64,000 bases of DNA, from assembly GCA_907163375.1 (NCBI GenBank), contig CAJQUW010011501.1, positions 434,001 to 498,000 of the forward strand, in the 5' to 3' direction. The notes under the pieces are model-generated. The model saw only the letters and a program-made list of their open reading frames with translations. It was not told the DNA's origin and did not search any database. Shown here one piece after another: positions 12,012 to 26,667 of the stretch (position 1 is its first letter; every line of letters starts with the position of its first letter). Source of the DNA: Prostheceraeus crozeri (taxonomy: Eukaryota; Platyhelminthes; Polycladida; Euryleptidae). The position numbers and the translations under genes are program-made.

Positions 12012-13764
12012 CTGCAAAGAAAAATCTAATGTTTTAATGAAGTCGAAACATATCTCTATCAATATCCTGTTATCTTTAATCGATTACACATCTTTCAGTA
12101 TTTTCAAATTAAAGAATAACTCGCTTCCTGAAAGTTATGGGTGTCAAATATGGTGTGATGGATTCGTCTATGCGATGCAACGAAACGGTTTACACACAAT
12201 AGAGGAATAACATAATATGAATTTGTTCATTGATATGATGATAGAAATTCGCTTTGTCGCCAAAATACATTGTTTATTAGTCTCATATAAAGAATGTTTA
12301 AACGATGAAAACGTCTTTTCTCACCAATTCAACAAATATTTAGTATTTTATTCTCAAGAAGAATAAATATAATTCCCGATATTGAGATGTTCTTACGGGT
12401 ACCGTGCTTAGTCGGTTGCTGCTTCGAGATTGCGTGCGTCCATTCCATTCGATCGAACATCTAATATGGCAACTTACCATTGCCAAAGGATCAATAACTA
12501 GCATATCGCTTGAGAGACTGACGCATATATAAAGTTAAATTAATGTTTAACACACCCATTCTACAAGTACAGCTATATGCTCAATTGCACTCACTCCATG
12601 ATCTTTAATCCATTTTTCCCGTGAAGCGAGTGTTGTGCGGCAGCAAACGTCGATGCGACCTAAGTTCAACGTCTGGAAGTCAACACGTACGTTGCCGCAA
12701 CTTTTCTTCGGCAGACCCCTTGGTTTGCATCCCTCTACATCCAGAGACGCTTTTTCTTTGGCCAGCAGTCATCTTGCATCCTATGCAATGTCCATACCAA
12801 ATGAGCCTACTTCATCGAAAGACAGCTTACAAATGATGAACGCGAAACCGTCTCCAAAGTTGTTCTGTGGGAACCGGAGTAGCTGGTCGTTTTGAACGAA
12901 TCCACTAGATCATCGCAATGTCGCTGCGGCTCAAACGATGAAGATCAACCTTGTGATTGGCCACGTCTCAGTAGCATCACACCATGTGCACACTTGTTGA
13001 AAACATGGCATCGGGTTCTGACTGGAATGCTGCTCGAAAGTGAGGTGAGGAGTTCTCGAAAATTCTTCCATGCATTCATGACATCTCTGAAGCCATCAGC
13101 TTGACCAAGCATGTCTCTGAGATGATTATATTTGGGAGCAGCTTCATGCTGATCAATTGCTTTTCAAGCAATTTGCTCGATTATTCACATAGTTTACAAG
13201 CTCTACCATTTAAAGATCAGAGGGTTTAGGAAAATTTTTTGCCAGTGCTACAATCCATGAAATGCAGCCGAAGTAAACCTATTAACAACTTAACTACTCG
13301 TATATGCACAATTCACTTCCTTGTTATGATAAGGTAAATATTCAACACGATGTCGATATAACGCTGAGTTTAGCAATTTATAGACTTACTACGATACACC
13401 GGCAAACAGCAGAATGATATCATTGGCAACTTCTGTGCGCCTCGAAGTCTACATGAAAGTATGCTGTGTTGAATGGCACCAGCCGAACAACATATGATTA
13501 ACAATCTGGCAGTGAGACACATTCGATCTCATTAAATCAGATAAACATACTTTGTAAAAAATTGAATTAGGATTTGTATAAAACATACTTGTATATTTGA
13601 TAAAAGGCCACACATTGCATGCCATACAGTTGAAGCATTGATAAAATATGAATGTTGAAGATTTCTAATTCACAGTCATGTACTGTTATAATGAAGCCAG
13701 ATTCATTCACGCAATCTTTTAAATCAGTCTTTTGGAGTGACCAAGGTCTTTTAAAAATGAATCT
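12012..13764. other. Presumed intron, nothing recognised
   Basis: This intron part lies between HSPA4-like exons 4 and 5. Overlapping plus-strand ORFs at 12621-13104 show no domain I can defend. No element borders were seen before the TIR element at 13771. Confidence 0.4.
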
Positions 13765-13770
13765 CATATG

Positions 13771-15527
13771 CAGGCCTGTGATTAGCCTATTAGAAAAATT
13801 GAGGAATTTTTTTTGAAAAATCTGAGGAATGTAAACGGAGCCTAATATAATAATTGCAAGAAAAACTCCAAATTTTAACAGGGATTTTGGGCCAAACTTC
13901 ATGAAAAAAGTCATGAAGATGGCAACCCCAGAGTTGACCACACTCCACCACACTTTTTGAATTTATATGTATTACAAAAGGATATTGGCCTGGTCATAAT
14001 CACTTCCCGCGTTGTTGCGAAATTAATTTGTTACCTCAAGTACTATCTGCTTAGAATGTGTCGAACAGAGGATGTCAGATCAAGCTGCTGATATCGCTGT
14101 GCTTCACGCTATCGTCGCCAATTCAATTATGCATGTCAGATTTGTATACTGAATTTTTTATGTAGAAAATATCCTCAGCTATATGCATCTGGGGCTTTGT
14201 GAAGATTAATTTTTACGGATTTTAGACAAATTTGGGAGGAGAGCAACCCTTAAGCATAGAAAGCTTAAAATCGTAGACGGAATGCTTGTGGTTAAAAAAA
14301 GTCAGTAATTTATTATGAAGGATACGCCACATTACACACTAATTAATTAATATTACTTTATACTGCACAAGTTTTGGTGGCTCTTGTTTATCTGTTAGCG
14401 CTTTGATCATATCGCTCCGATCTACATTCAAATGAACATGAATTCTCTCATACAACACAAAAAACTGTTAGGAACAGGCTTGCCAGCTAAGTTGTTGGTC
14501 TCATCTAAGCGAGGAGTGAAAGATTATCACCTCTATTCGCATGAAGTTCCGCTGAGATATTGACATCCACATCTTGCAGTAGACCAAGGTTGAAAATCTG
14601 CCAACCCAGTAATATGTGGTTTGATGAATGTCTTAATTAATCCAAGTTCGCATGCAACGATACACAATCTGTGCATTACTTTCACACCAAGCTGTGTTCA
14701 GCAAATTATGAAAACGATCTATAAGTGGATAACTCATCCAGGATAAATGTCGGTCGTCAGACCCTGAAAACTGTAGCTGCAAACAGACTCATGGAATAGC
14801 AGAGCCTCATAAGCTTCCAACCTCCGCACGCTAGTGACCACGAGGCAGATAGACACTAAATTTGGAGAGCATCCGCTTTACCCCGTCGCATGTGTTCATG
14901 TTCAGCGGAAATAAAATGAGAGAATGAGTGAAACAAAAGCTTCAGTTGATAAGAGCACTGAAATCCAAGTGGGCTGGGATACCTATACGTTATCACATAA
15001 TGGATATAGAAGATCGATAGCCTAAAGTTCTTTAAGAAGTGCAGGCATGCATTTGGCAGCCATACAGTAGCAGAAACATATAATGAAGGCTGTGAAACCG
15101 GTTCAGATAATTAATGAAAATAATTGAATAAGCATTTTACTGTTGGAATTCTACGCAACATTATGAAGTTTGAAGAAAAAAAATTGCTGACAGTGTCTCT
15201 GCATAGCAAAATAAGTTCGGACGAACTTGAACATTTGCAACCCTGTAGCTTCCAGAAATTAAAACGACGTGAAACAAAATCAAATTATAAATCATGATTG
15301 ATTCATGTTTAGCAGTCAGGGAGTAGGATACATGTTATAGGATTCTATCTTAGCCTCCTACAGATAATCACCATTCGCTAAAAAACAATACATTGTCCGA
15401 CATTTAGTCTAAAATGTGTCACATTTGAGGAATTTCTCTTAGTTTAGCTATATTTGAGGAATTTTTCAGGATTTGAGGAGTGAAATTTTTTTTTGAGGAA
15501 TCTAGTTGAGGAGCAATCACAGGCCTG
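13771..15527. mobile_element. Non-autonomous TIR transposon (CAGGCCTGTGATT ends)
   Basis: The left end CAGGCCTGTGATT (13771-13783) is matched by its reverse complement AATCACAGGCCTG (15515-15527). Both ends are flanked by CATATG (13765-13770 and 15528-15533), a 6-bp target duplication. Subterminal runs of TGAGGAATTT or its complement occur on both sides. There is no transposase. The CAGG start suggests hAT, but 6 bp rather than 8 bp is unusual and CATATG is itself a palindrome, so the family is uncertain. Confidence 0.6.
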
Positions 15528-15817
15528 CATATGGAAAGCGACAATGTCTTATTCCCAAATACAACATTCCCCGCATACAATTTCTACTATGTTGTAGCAT
15601 TTGTTGACTGAATCATCTGAGCCGCAATTTCAGTAATTCAGTACATTATACTTGACCAATACTTCCTCAGGGTTTATACTCAAATAAGAATGAAATATCT
15701 CATCTTTCTGATATTCATCTAAACTTTCAATGTTTCAGTATATCTATTAATACATTTTTGGTGTTGAGATTTCCGGTTCGCCTACGTAAAAGTAAACATT
15801 CCATTGGTAGTTCTTAC

Positions 15818-16196
15818 CGCTTCATGCGAGACGAGACATCCTTGTCTTCCATAAAACATTCAATATTCAGTGGTAGTGGACTTGTATTGGCTGACATTAA
15901 TTTCTTCAACTTCTCACACTCAGTCATTAATCGAATACACGCCTTGGGAGATGTTTTGACGTCTAGCTTATATCGTTTTGCAAAATCTGCAACCATATGT
16001 TCAAAAATGCACCGGTCAAAATCTCGTCCACCCAAGTCTTGATCACAAGCAGTGGCGAGTACCTTCATCTTTCCTTCATTAAATGCAATTAATGCAGTTT
16101 TCGTGCTCGAGTGTCCGACATCCACAAACATCGTGACACGAGCGGGTTTGTCTGCTGCAGGAAGATCCTTTTTGAAGAATCCGTACGCAAGGCCGA
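15818..16196 (-). CDS. HSPA4-like: HSPA4/HSP110-like chaperone, exon 4 (nucleotide-binding domain, middle)
   Basis: The exon is 379 nt and codes residues 179-305. The acceptor is tgtttcag|TCGGCC and the donor ATGAAGCG|GTAAGA. It starts with two bases finishing the Val codon begun in exon 3 and ends with two bases of an Arg codon. It carries the phosphate-2 type motif (MFVDVGHSSTKTALIAF), ATACDQDLGGRDFD and the conserved LTEC-type segment ECEKLKKLMSANTSPLPLNI. These are hallmarks of the HSP110/HSPA4 class rather than canonical HSP70. Confidence 0.92.
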
Positions 16197-16535
16197 CTGA
16201 AACAAAAACAGTCATTGAATTCAATGTGTAAGAAAGAATACTATCAATCATTTTTCACACTAAATTTTACATGTCGTGCTTAATTTTGATTGTTCAGTCA
16301 AATATTTAATCCATCTGATATGCTATTTGAGAATAATAATAATGCTCTATTCCACCACAATGCAGTTATTGCAGCTTTGTTTGAAGATGTGGCAATGATT
16401 ATGTTATCTTGCAATCTCCACAAATTAGATAATGAATGTCTCCTCAATTAGCCGCTTTTAGTGACGTACTGCATCGATTGTGATCGTACATTTCCTTATG
16501 TTGCGTTTGATGCGATGTTTTCAGTTTTGATATGT

Positions 16536-16911
16536 TCACGCAATGCAATACGATTTGAAATATTCTTCTACTGCTACTGGTTTTCCTCCCACTTCAAGCA
16601 TTTTCTTCCTCCACTGCACTCTGTCCAACGCATCTTCTTTCACTCCTGTTTTCAGATCTTCCGTTATGCAGCCCTCCCATCTTCTCTTCGGCCTCCATCT
16701 CATTCGCTTCCCTAATTTTAGCTGTCTCATTATTCTTCCGACAATCTTCCTCTCTCCTCACCACATGTCTTAAACATCTCACACTCGTCTCTCTCAATTC
16801 ATCTATCAACTCTCTCACTTGCACTTGCCTTCTGATATTCTCTTTATTCGCTCGATCCAGCCTGATCAGTCCCAACGACCACCTTGATATGTCCATCTCT
16901 GCCACTTGCAT
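16536..16911 (-). pseudogene. 3' terminal fragment of a LINE reverse transcriptase ORF
   Basis: Two overlapping minus-strand frames resemble the extreme C-terminus of LINE ORF2 proteins. One has the segment RWSLGLIRLDRANKENIRRQ, followed by an RCLRHVVRREED segment. After a frame change the other has KRMRWRPKRRWEGCITEDLK and a RVQWRKKM-type ending. No catalytic RT domain is present, so this is a 5'-truncated dead insertion in the intron between exons 3 and 4. Confidence 0.65.
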
Positions 16912-16923
16912 TTCTCCACCAGT

Positions 16924-17060
16924 GGTCTCCGTGCCACAGTGGTTAAGTACTTGTCATAGCAATCTTTCGGTCCTGAGGTTCAGTTCCGAAAGTGTCATTA
17001 TAAATCGTCAGGAAGGGCACCCGAACCAGAAGAATACAGCGCTCCAGATGAAAGTACAAT
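16924..17060 (+). mobile_element. tRNA-derived SINE head with RTE-like tail
   Basis: GTCTCCGTGCCACAGTGGTTAAG resembles a pol III A box region, and 45-50 nt later GAGGTTCAGTTCC resembles a B box; spacing and start look like a tRNA head. Just downstream, CGTCAGGAAGGGCACCC matches a motif common in RTE-mobilised SINE and LINE 3' ends. It adjoins the LINE fragment at 16536-16911. The boundaries are approximate. Confidence 0.5.
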
Positions 17061-17203
17061 AGAACTATGTCAGCACCGTCCAAGCCCTCAGAAGAGAGAG
17101 TAGTGACGTCAAACCATTTCATTTGCATTTTTACCTCTCGCGCCTCTGTCACGTCTACCGTTTCCGTTCTATGCAGCATTGCTGGTCGCACCATCAAATG
17201 TCT

Positions 17204-17276
17204 GAAGATTGAAGGCTTTATGTGCGACAAGTATCAATTTCGCTGTTACTTGTCGCACATAAAGCCTGCAATCTTC
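17204..17276. repeat. 30-bp near-perfect hairpin
   Basis: The arms at 17204-17233 and 17247-17276 pair over 30 positions with one mismatch. The inner 21 bp (17213-17233 with 17247-17267) are perfect. The loop is 13 nt. The size fits a pre-miRNA-like or small foldback structure, but expression cannot be judged from sequence. Confidence 0.7.
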
Positions 17277-18242
17277 TTCCATGCTCCCCAGTCCGTCTGA
17301 ATTCGTTTCATCACATCTATGTCTGTCCCTCCATTCGCTTACAGTCGATCCAAGGTGCTAGCACACTTTCACCAGCCTCACCATCTCCCCCTTTAACTTA
17401 TAAATTGCGTGTGCATGTATATTGCAAACTATATTTGAAATGATTTATATAGTACTAGCATGTTTTCAAAACAGCCCATGAATAGTAATTTTTTCTCTAA
17501 ATATTTAAAATAGTACTAGCATGTTGTTGCACGTAGGCTGCAAACGAATCATTTGGAATTTCCGCATCGAGGTGAGGATTATCAACCCTGTCATATCAGG
17601 TTTTCAGCGATCGAGCCGGGTCAAGGGATGGATTCGATGATCCTAATTTTGTATTTTAGCTTTGCTGCAATTGTGGCCATAGAGAATGAGGGCAGAATTT
17701 AAGTGAATCATCCGTTTACGAAGCCTAAAATCATCAAGTCTAAGACAAAGTAGCTGCTACTCTTCCTATTATCTAAGTGATCCCTCCCCTCAGGATCAGG
17801 AATAGATAAAATTATCTGTTTGTCTGAAGAGATATTCTCTGCAATTTAAGTTAAAAGGAAGCTCGGTATAAGCTAAGCTTCAAATGTCTGATTTTCAAGT
17901 AAAGCAGTCTGACAAAATTATTTTTGAGGATAAACGAGTTATATTTCATTTTACCTGAATTGTTACTTAGCTTGATTGTAATTCGAGAAGTAACTCCTTA
18001 AAAGAAATATCATAGCATCGAAATTTGCGGATGAAATCGATGGGTGATAGCTGTCGCTCTGCTAAACTTTACATCTGAATTGAGAATATATTATCCTACA
18101 ATAATTTCGGCGGTCGCGCGAGGGACCCTTACTGATTCTTCAACTTTTGGCAAAGGCTGTCTACAACTTCTGCATTATATAATCTTGTGGTCAATCTTTA
18201 TTACTCAGCAAATATATCGGTAATTTAAATGACGAGTGACAA

Positions 18243-18326
18243 CTCGAATACTGAAAAATGAATATTTTGGGTTATCGATTCCAACTCGAATACTGAAAAA
18301 TGAATATTTTGGGTTATCGATTCCAT
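18243..18326. repeat. Perfect 42-bp tandem duplication
   Basis: The unit starting AACTCGAATACTGAAAAATG and ending TTATCGATTCC occurs twice head to tail without mismatches, inside the intron between exons 3 and 4. The identity suggests a recent duplication. Confidence 0.85.
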
Positions 18327-18916
18327 CGTAATTTGCCTCCTTACACTTGGTTCATAGCATCTATAGATACACAGCTGGTTCGAGTCTTCCCTAAGACTGA
18401 TAGCAGACAACAACCTTTTATTAGCCGCATTATCTATGGCGAAGTAGATTCACATCATCGTTGAACAGCTCATGTCAACCATGACATCGTCACATGAACA
18501 AAAAGACGTCGTTAACGATGTCATGTGATAGGTTGTCAAAGTGAAATATATGAGGTGCATTCAGCATTAAATAGGACTAGTGAAATCGATCGTTCCCTCA
18601 GTCAGCAAAAATATGATCATCTGCACAAGAAAAAATCAAATAATATTAACGGGGAGGCATGTGATGGTGATGCTATCTGATGCACGAAATTGATCGAACC
18701 GATTATATGGAAAATAGTTTACCGCAGCTAACGATCTGATTGAGCTATGTCGTAGATACTTAAGTACCCTTATGGTTATTTACCATTTAAGTTCGATTAA
18801 ACCGCTTCATTTATATGCATGGTGCATCAATCAGCACTCAACAGTTTCATGAGTGAAACTGAGCACTCGCAACTTATTCATACCATGTAGCAATGCCAAT
18901 GACACGTCATAATTAC

Positions 18917-19139
18917 CTGCAGTTGTATCGTTCAACAACCTTACACAATTCAAGCCAGCAATATTAACAGCATCTAACATAGCTCTCCGTTCAGTGTCTG
19001 TGAAGTATGTAGGAACTGAGATGACACAATCAACCATTCGAGCCTTGAGATTGTCTTCAACAATGTGCTTCAGTCTTGTCAGTAAGATGGCGGTTATTTG
19101 TTCTACTTCAAAATTCTGAGTCTCATTCATGTACCGCAC
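18917..19139 (-). CDS. HSPA4-like: HSPA4/HSP110-like chaperone, exon 3
   Basis: The exon is 223 nt and codes residues 105-179. The acceptor is catttgcag|GTGCGGTAC and the donor ACTGCAG|GTAATT. The peptide contains VEQITAILLTRLK, DCVISVPTYFTDTERRAML and NIAGLNCVRLLNDTTA, the region before the catalytic-loop signature in HSP110 proteins. Its final base starts the Val codon finished by exon 4. Confidence 0.92.
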
Positions 19140-20441
19140 CTGCAAATGGAAATTAAATGACAAACTAGAAATAATTGAGACCAACGACTAAAGCAATTAA
19201 AGCAGAAATACGCCTTCACAAATGACGTTGTTCATTCAACTACGTATTTAGTTTAGCCATGAATGGATGCAGATTGAATTTATAAGCTCATGTGATTTCA
19301 ATAAATTAAAATTCCATCTCACAATTCTACACATATGAAAATTGCACAGAAATCTAAACCGATATTGCTTAAGCATAATGGAGTAATTCTTTCACTTCTT
19401 TGCACTATTTGACCATAGGATATTCCTAGTACTATTCAATCAGCACGATACGTTCCCGTCAAATGAAATAATATTTTACCAGACTCAAGACATTGAGAAG
19501 ATTGAAGTGTAAATAATACAACGAAATGGAGTTAATCACGCCGTCTCTGCTGTCAGAATATGCTTACCACAGAAAAAGTGCTGTGAGTTGCGATCAATTA
19601 AGCAAATTTATGTTCGAGAACAAAATATTTTTGACATCTGTAAGATATAATGCAATTTACGAAGTGAATGTAATATTGAAAAGATCACACTGACGAAGTT
19701 CATATGGAAATATTCCACACAAGAAATATTTATGAATTATAAAAATAGATTTTGACATGGCCCATTACTTGAAATCATATAGGGATCGCTTCAAGATTTG
19801 ATTATCAAAATGGACAATCTGATGGTGCAAATGGGTTCACGTTGAAATGGAGGTCATAACAACGTCCTTTTTTCTTGAACTAATGTCATCGTCAGGGATG
19901 ATGGATGATGTACTTCACACAAGTCAAGCAGCAGCGATCCATGACTTTCGATCTGGATGAGGCATGCAATATAGTTTTAAACTGTAGTTTTCCATTTGCT
20001 TTGTCTATGAAGGTGTCCAAGTGTTTGCACTTTCACGAAATAATAGCAGTAAACGATCTCCGTTGCATGGGTATCTGCCAACATATCAGCTTACAATTAT
20101 ACAAGCATGTATATTTAAACGTGTTAAGTAAGCCGCTCTTACAGACTACTTAATTAAGTGCTAGCAAAAATACATTGCATCTTAATAAAAGTAATTCACT
20201 GGACAGGAAAATGCTGGGAAGCAACACAATCCGTGTACACGGATTTCTAAGTTACTTTAGAGCATAGACCAACAACACGGTATCAAATGCTATTTTGAAT
20301 GTAAATGGGACTCTTTATTCCTATAATGAATCTTGGTCAAGATTTTCTTGAAAATTTCTCAAAAGATTCTCGAATTATCAATCAGAGAGCAAAAAGATTA
20401 AACAAATCTGTATAAAATTCTGACACAAAATCACAACGTAC
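19140..20441. other. Intron between exons 2 and 3, nothing recognised
   Basis: AT-rich sequence bounded by a GTACGT donor and a TTTGCAG acceptor on the minus strand. No recognisable coding sequence or element border was seen. Confidence 0.6.
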
Positions 20442-20640
20442 TTGAACACATGCTTTTCCTTTGCCACCATCAACGATTTTAAATGGTGAAATTCGACTTT
20501 CTTCTTGGACTACAGGATCATCATATGTCCGTCCCAATAACTTAGTGAAACCGCTAACTGTGTTCTTGAAATTCGATATTTGTTGCTGCTTTGCTTGGGC
20601 ACCCACGAATCTTGATTTATCTCCAAAAGACACGCATGTT
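20442..20640 (-). CDS. HSPA4-like: HSPA4/HSP110-like chaperone, exon 2
   Basis: The exon is 199 nt and codes residues 38-104. The acceptor is cacattgcag|AACATGCGTG and the donor GTTCAA|GTACGT. The peptide reads TCVSFGDKSRFVGAQAKQQQ and continues with NTVSGFTKLLGR and DPVVQEESR, all recognisable HSPA4-class segments. The first base completes the Pro codon of exon 1. Confidence 0.92.
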
Positions 20641-22085
20641 CTGCAATGTGAAATCAGTTTGAATTTCAAAGCATTTTAAGAATTAATGACCAGTCGAAGA
20701 AAAAATAATGTGCCATTATTTCATGTTCGAATAATAGGCCTACATTTCCCATAATTTTCTTCCATTTCAGTACGCACATATAGCATGTAGAGCAAATGAT
20801 TATCTTTATAGGTATCACTGCGAAAATGGGTACAAAACATTACGCACATCAGTCTGGCTTAACTCATAATTCTATATATGAATCAGTAGCTTTATGTTTC
20901 ATGATACTTTTAAGTGCTATTCAGCCTTAAACAACAGTGCATCTTTATCATTTAGTGCATGCGCTTTAAGATGAAATACTTATGGATATTTGAAGTTGAG
21001 AGATGTATTATTTTTGAATTCCAAAACGTGGGAAAATCGGACCAGAAACGAAGACAAGTGCATTGCTTTTTTTGGCAATTTTGGGTGAAGTGCCCTTCTT
21101 CCCACACAAGGCAATAAATCTAAAGAGTCAAAATCTCATCTTGTATGCAGGGTGAGTAAATACCCACCCGGTGACCATTTCACCCGGGACGAGTGGACTA
21201 CATGGGTTTAACCCGCTTCACCCGGGAGAACTCGGCTTCCACCAGAATTTTCACATAGTTCATCAGAGATGCTCGAGAGAGCGTTAACACATACTGATGT
21301 CAAATACAGAAATGATAATGTTGCGAAGGATAACGGGAATGACCCGAGTTGAAAATGTCCAGAATAACAATATATGACGAGAGTAGGAGTGGCCTCTATA
21401 GATAGCAAGCAAGCTGAAAAGCACCCGTCTTCGCTGGGTCGATCAGTTTCGCAACGTGATGTTAAGTACCCATTTCGGAAAGAATATGGAGCATGGTTAC
21501 AGGATGAGGAGGAACAGAGCAGATAGAGCACAAGCGATAGACGTGACGACATGAGAAAAGCCAAAGACTGCAGCGATTTGAGACATTTTGAAACAATTTT
21601 CTGACTCTTTGACTGTAATTCAACGATGTCAGATTTTATACAGTACATCCAAGTTTTTGCTCAAAGAAAATATGTGCGACGTGAAATTGAACGGTTTGAA
21701 AGGTCACATCGAAGGCGCAATGCTGAAATTGCTATTTCTCAGAAGACAGCTCACTGAGCATAGGAACAAGAGGCCAAGTCGTTGATCTCAACGATACCCT
21801 GAAGCTGATTCATGAACGGAACTGAAAACTCGCATTTTTTTAAGGCATGGATCTCCTTTCCTAAAAGCCAAACCATGGTATAACACTAGAAGGACCGATG
21901 CCTCTTTTTATCACCAAGCTAACTGTTGACGTGTCATCACTGTGAGAGCAATTGCAATATCTTAGCTATCGGCAGTTCGATTTTTATACCTACGTTGAGC
22001 TACCTACGCTCAGTCAGATTGACAATATTGGTCACGCCAACCTGAAGATAATGATGGAAATACATTCAAATTTTAAAGGACACTA
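20641..22085. other. Intron 1, left part; possible piggyBac border
   Basis: No host coding sequence is visible. Near 21150-21240 there are repeated ACCCGG/CCCGGG motifs and TTAACCCGCTTCACCCGGG. A TTAA next to a CCC-rich end is typical of piggyBac termini, and a piggyBac relic follows at 22086. The matching right end was not found. Confidence 0.3.
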
Positions 22086-23095
22086 TGCCACGTAGGTCGC
22101 AACGTTCTTCTGATCATTTGACGCATATTCGTGAAATTTAGGAACGTTTTGTTTCAAATTGTGCTACTAAATACACACCTGAAAAGTAGTCTACCACTAG
22201 ACGAACATCTTCTACCGCCAAAAAGCAGATGTAAGTGGATCACGTTTACAAAAAATCCAGACAAATACAGTGTGAAGTTCAGGATACTAGTCGAAGTTAT
22301 GTCACAGTATATCGTAGTTCAAATTCCTTATCTTGGCAAAGATCCATCGGGTAGTCTTAGCAAAGATCTTGCGACAAAGGTCGTCTTATAATTTGTTGAA
22401 AAATCAGGCATAGGAACAAGCTACAACATAACTGGTGGTGACTTTTATACTTCTGTAAACCTAGCACAAAAATTGTACGATAATGTAGCAGAGTTGGAGC
22501 TTTTGACAATGAAAAAAAGAAGAACTTAAATCAATCAGAATTTTTGAATTTTTCTTTTGTACGGATCTTTAAGTGTTGACAGCATCGCAACAATGCAAGA
22601 AAGATAAAAATGTTATGTTGATGTCATCCATGCATAGCCAACCTGTCACTGGTACTGATGATATTGTATTATAATTTCTAAACAATTGTGGAGTCGATGT
22701 GGTTGATCAGATGACTCGACTCTATTCCACCAACACCCTATGTCGCCGTTGGACAATGTCTGGTATAATATGCTGGACATGGCTGGCATCAAAGGCTGGG
22801 TTAATTTATAAAAGGTTGACTGGTTCTACTATTACTTTTATTTGAACTGGCATTTTTATTTGAACTCATATCGGAACTGATTGGAGCAACGTCTTCCGGT
22901 AATGAAATTATACACTCTTCTGAGGATCATTTGACTATGACGAGACCATCTGTAGCTGACCAACCAACATCAGTTTTAAGTGGAAATATTGCGCATCTGT
23001 TGATTGCAAAATTATGACTTCAACTATTTGTTCAATCTGTCTAAAGTTAATATGTGGTACATGCACTGCTTTGTCAACCAAAAACGAACTTGCAA
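22086..23095 (+). pseudogene. piggyBac-type transposase relic
   Basis: Several frames together resemble a piggyBac DDE transposase. Around 22110-22190 a HIREI-stop-ERFVSNCATKYTP segment matches the helix before the first catalytic Asp. At 22191-22391 LPLDEHLLPPKSRCKW leads to IVVQIPYLGKDPSG. Near 22690-22810 are GVDVVDQMTRLYS and, in another frame, WYNMLDMAGIKGWV. Near 23010-23070 a Cys-rich end (TICSICLKLICGTC) resembles the C-terminal zinc-finger of the family. Stops and frameshifts are numerous. It sits in HSPA4-like intron 1 on the opposite strand to the gene. Confidence 0.75.
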
Positions 23096-25953
<2,858 letters not shown>

Positions 25954-25985
25954 TTACTTTTGCCGACTTGGGGGCAATCGGGAAA

Positions 25986-26031
25986 ATATATATATCTAAT
26001 TTTGAGAAGATCAATCGGGAAACTTCCAGAT
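25986..26031 (-). promoter_or_regulatory. Putative core promoter with heat shock element
   Basis: About 75 bp upstream of the start codon, GAAACTTCCAGAT (26019-26031) fits the GAAnnTTCnnGAn heat-shock-element pattern for HSF binding. Between it and the ATG, a TATATATAT run (about 25987-25996) could act as a TATA box. Both fit a heat-inducible chaperone gene, but short motifs can arise by chance in AT-rich DNA. Confidence 0.4.
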
Positions 26032-26522
26032 TTAAAGACACTCTCCCCGGTTGGCCTTGAAAAAAGGATACTAAAACAAGTCAAGACCATATTTCACTAA
26101 ATTAGCCGATTCAATTACGTATTACCATATAGCATGTTTGCCTGTATTCTACTGCACGCCTTCAAAATTAGAAACCAGCAAAAACGGGATGCGAATCGAG
26201 TAGATTAATTGGTTGAGAGACGTCACTTGTTGGCAGTTTTTTTCGGCTGAAAATTCAGATAATATAAGCGATCCACTTGCCACTGCTAAGCTGCAGAAGG
26301 GATACAGGAGGGCAACGTAGAATATACCTCTATTTCTCTCTGATTTGTAGTCTGACAACTGCTATGTCTAAATGCAAAACTTCAGGAAACACCTTTAGAT
26401 CAAAACCTGCGCTGACTTTTATAATTTACATCCCTCGCACTCGTCTCGAAAGTGTGTAATTTCCTTATATTCCGTATAACAGCTCTGTCTGCGCTCTCAG
26501 AGACAGTGATCACAACACCCAC

Positions 26523-26558
26523 AGACATCGAACATCAACAACTTAGTGTTCGATGTCT
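26523..26558. repeat. 12-bp perfect inverted repeat, 12-nt loop
   Basis: AGACATCGAACA (26523-26534) pairs perfectly with TGTTCGATGTCT (26547-26558). It lies about 0.6 kb upstream of the HSPA4-like start codon. Role unknown. Confidence 0.7.
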
Positions 26559-26635
26559 CAGACAACACCAAAGATATTTAATTGTTTAAAAGGGCGCGTG
26601 TTAAAAATTTGTTAAAATATCTTTGTACCATAGAC

Positions 26636-26667
26636 ATCGGATAACATTATTAGGACTAGACCGGACA
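26636..26667 (+). repeat. 32-bp repeat, left copy of an inverted pair 6 kb apart
   Basis: This 32-mer starts ATCGGATAACATTATTAGGA and is found exactly, inverted, at 32650-32681. The pair could be the ends of one element or two copies of a short family. Nearby, similar sequence (TTAAAGCC..TCG.TAGCGACAT) occurs at both sites in direct orientation, which favours a dispersed repeat family. Confidence 0.7.

Noticed and set aside
12621-13104. Overlapping plus-strand ORFs in the HSPA4 intron
   Set aside because: No recognisable domain, overlapping frames and intronic position; likely chance or old repeat.
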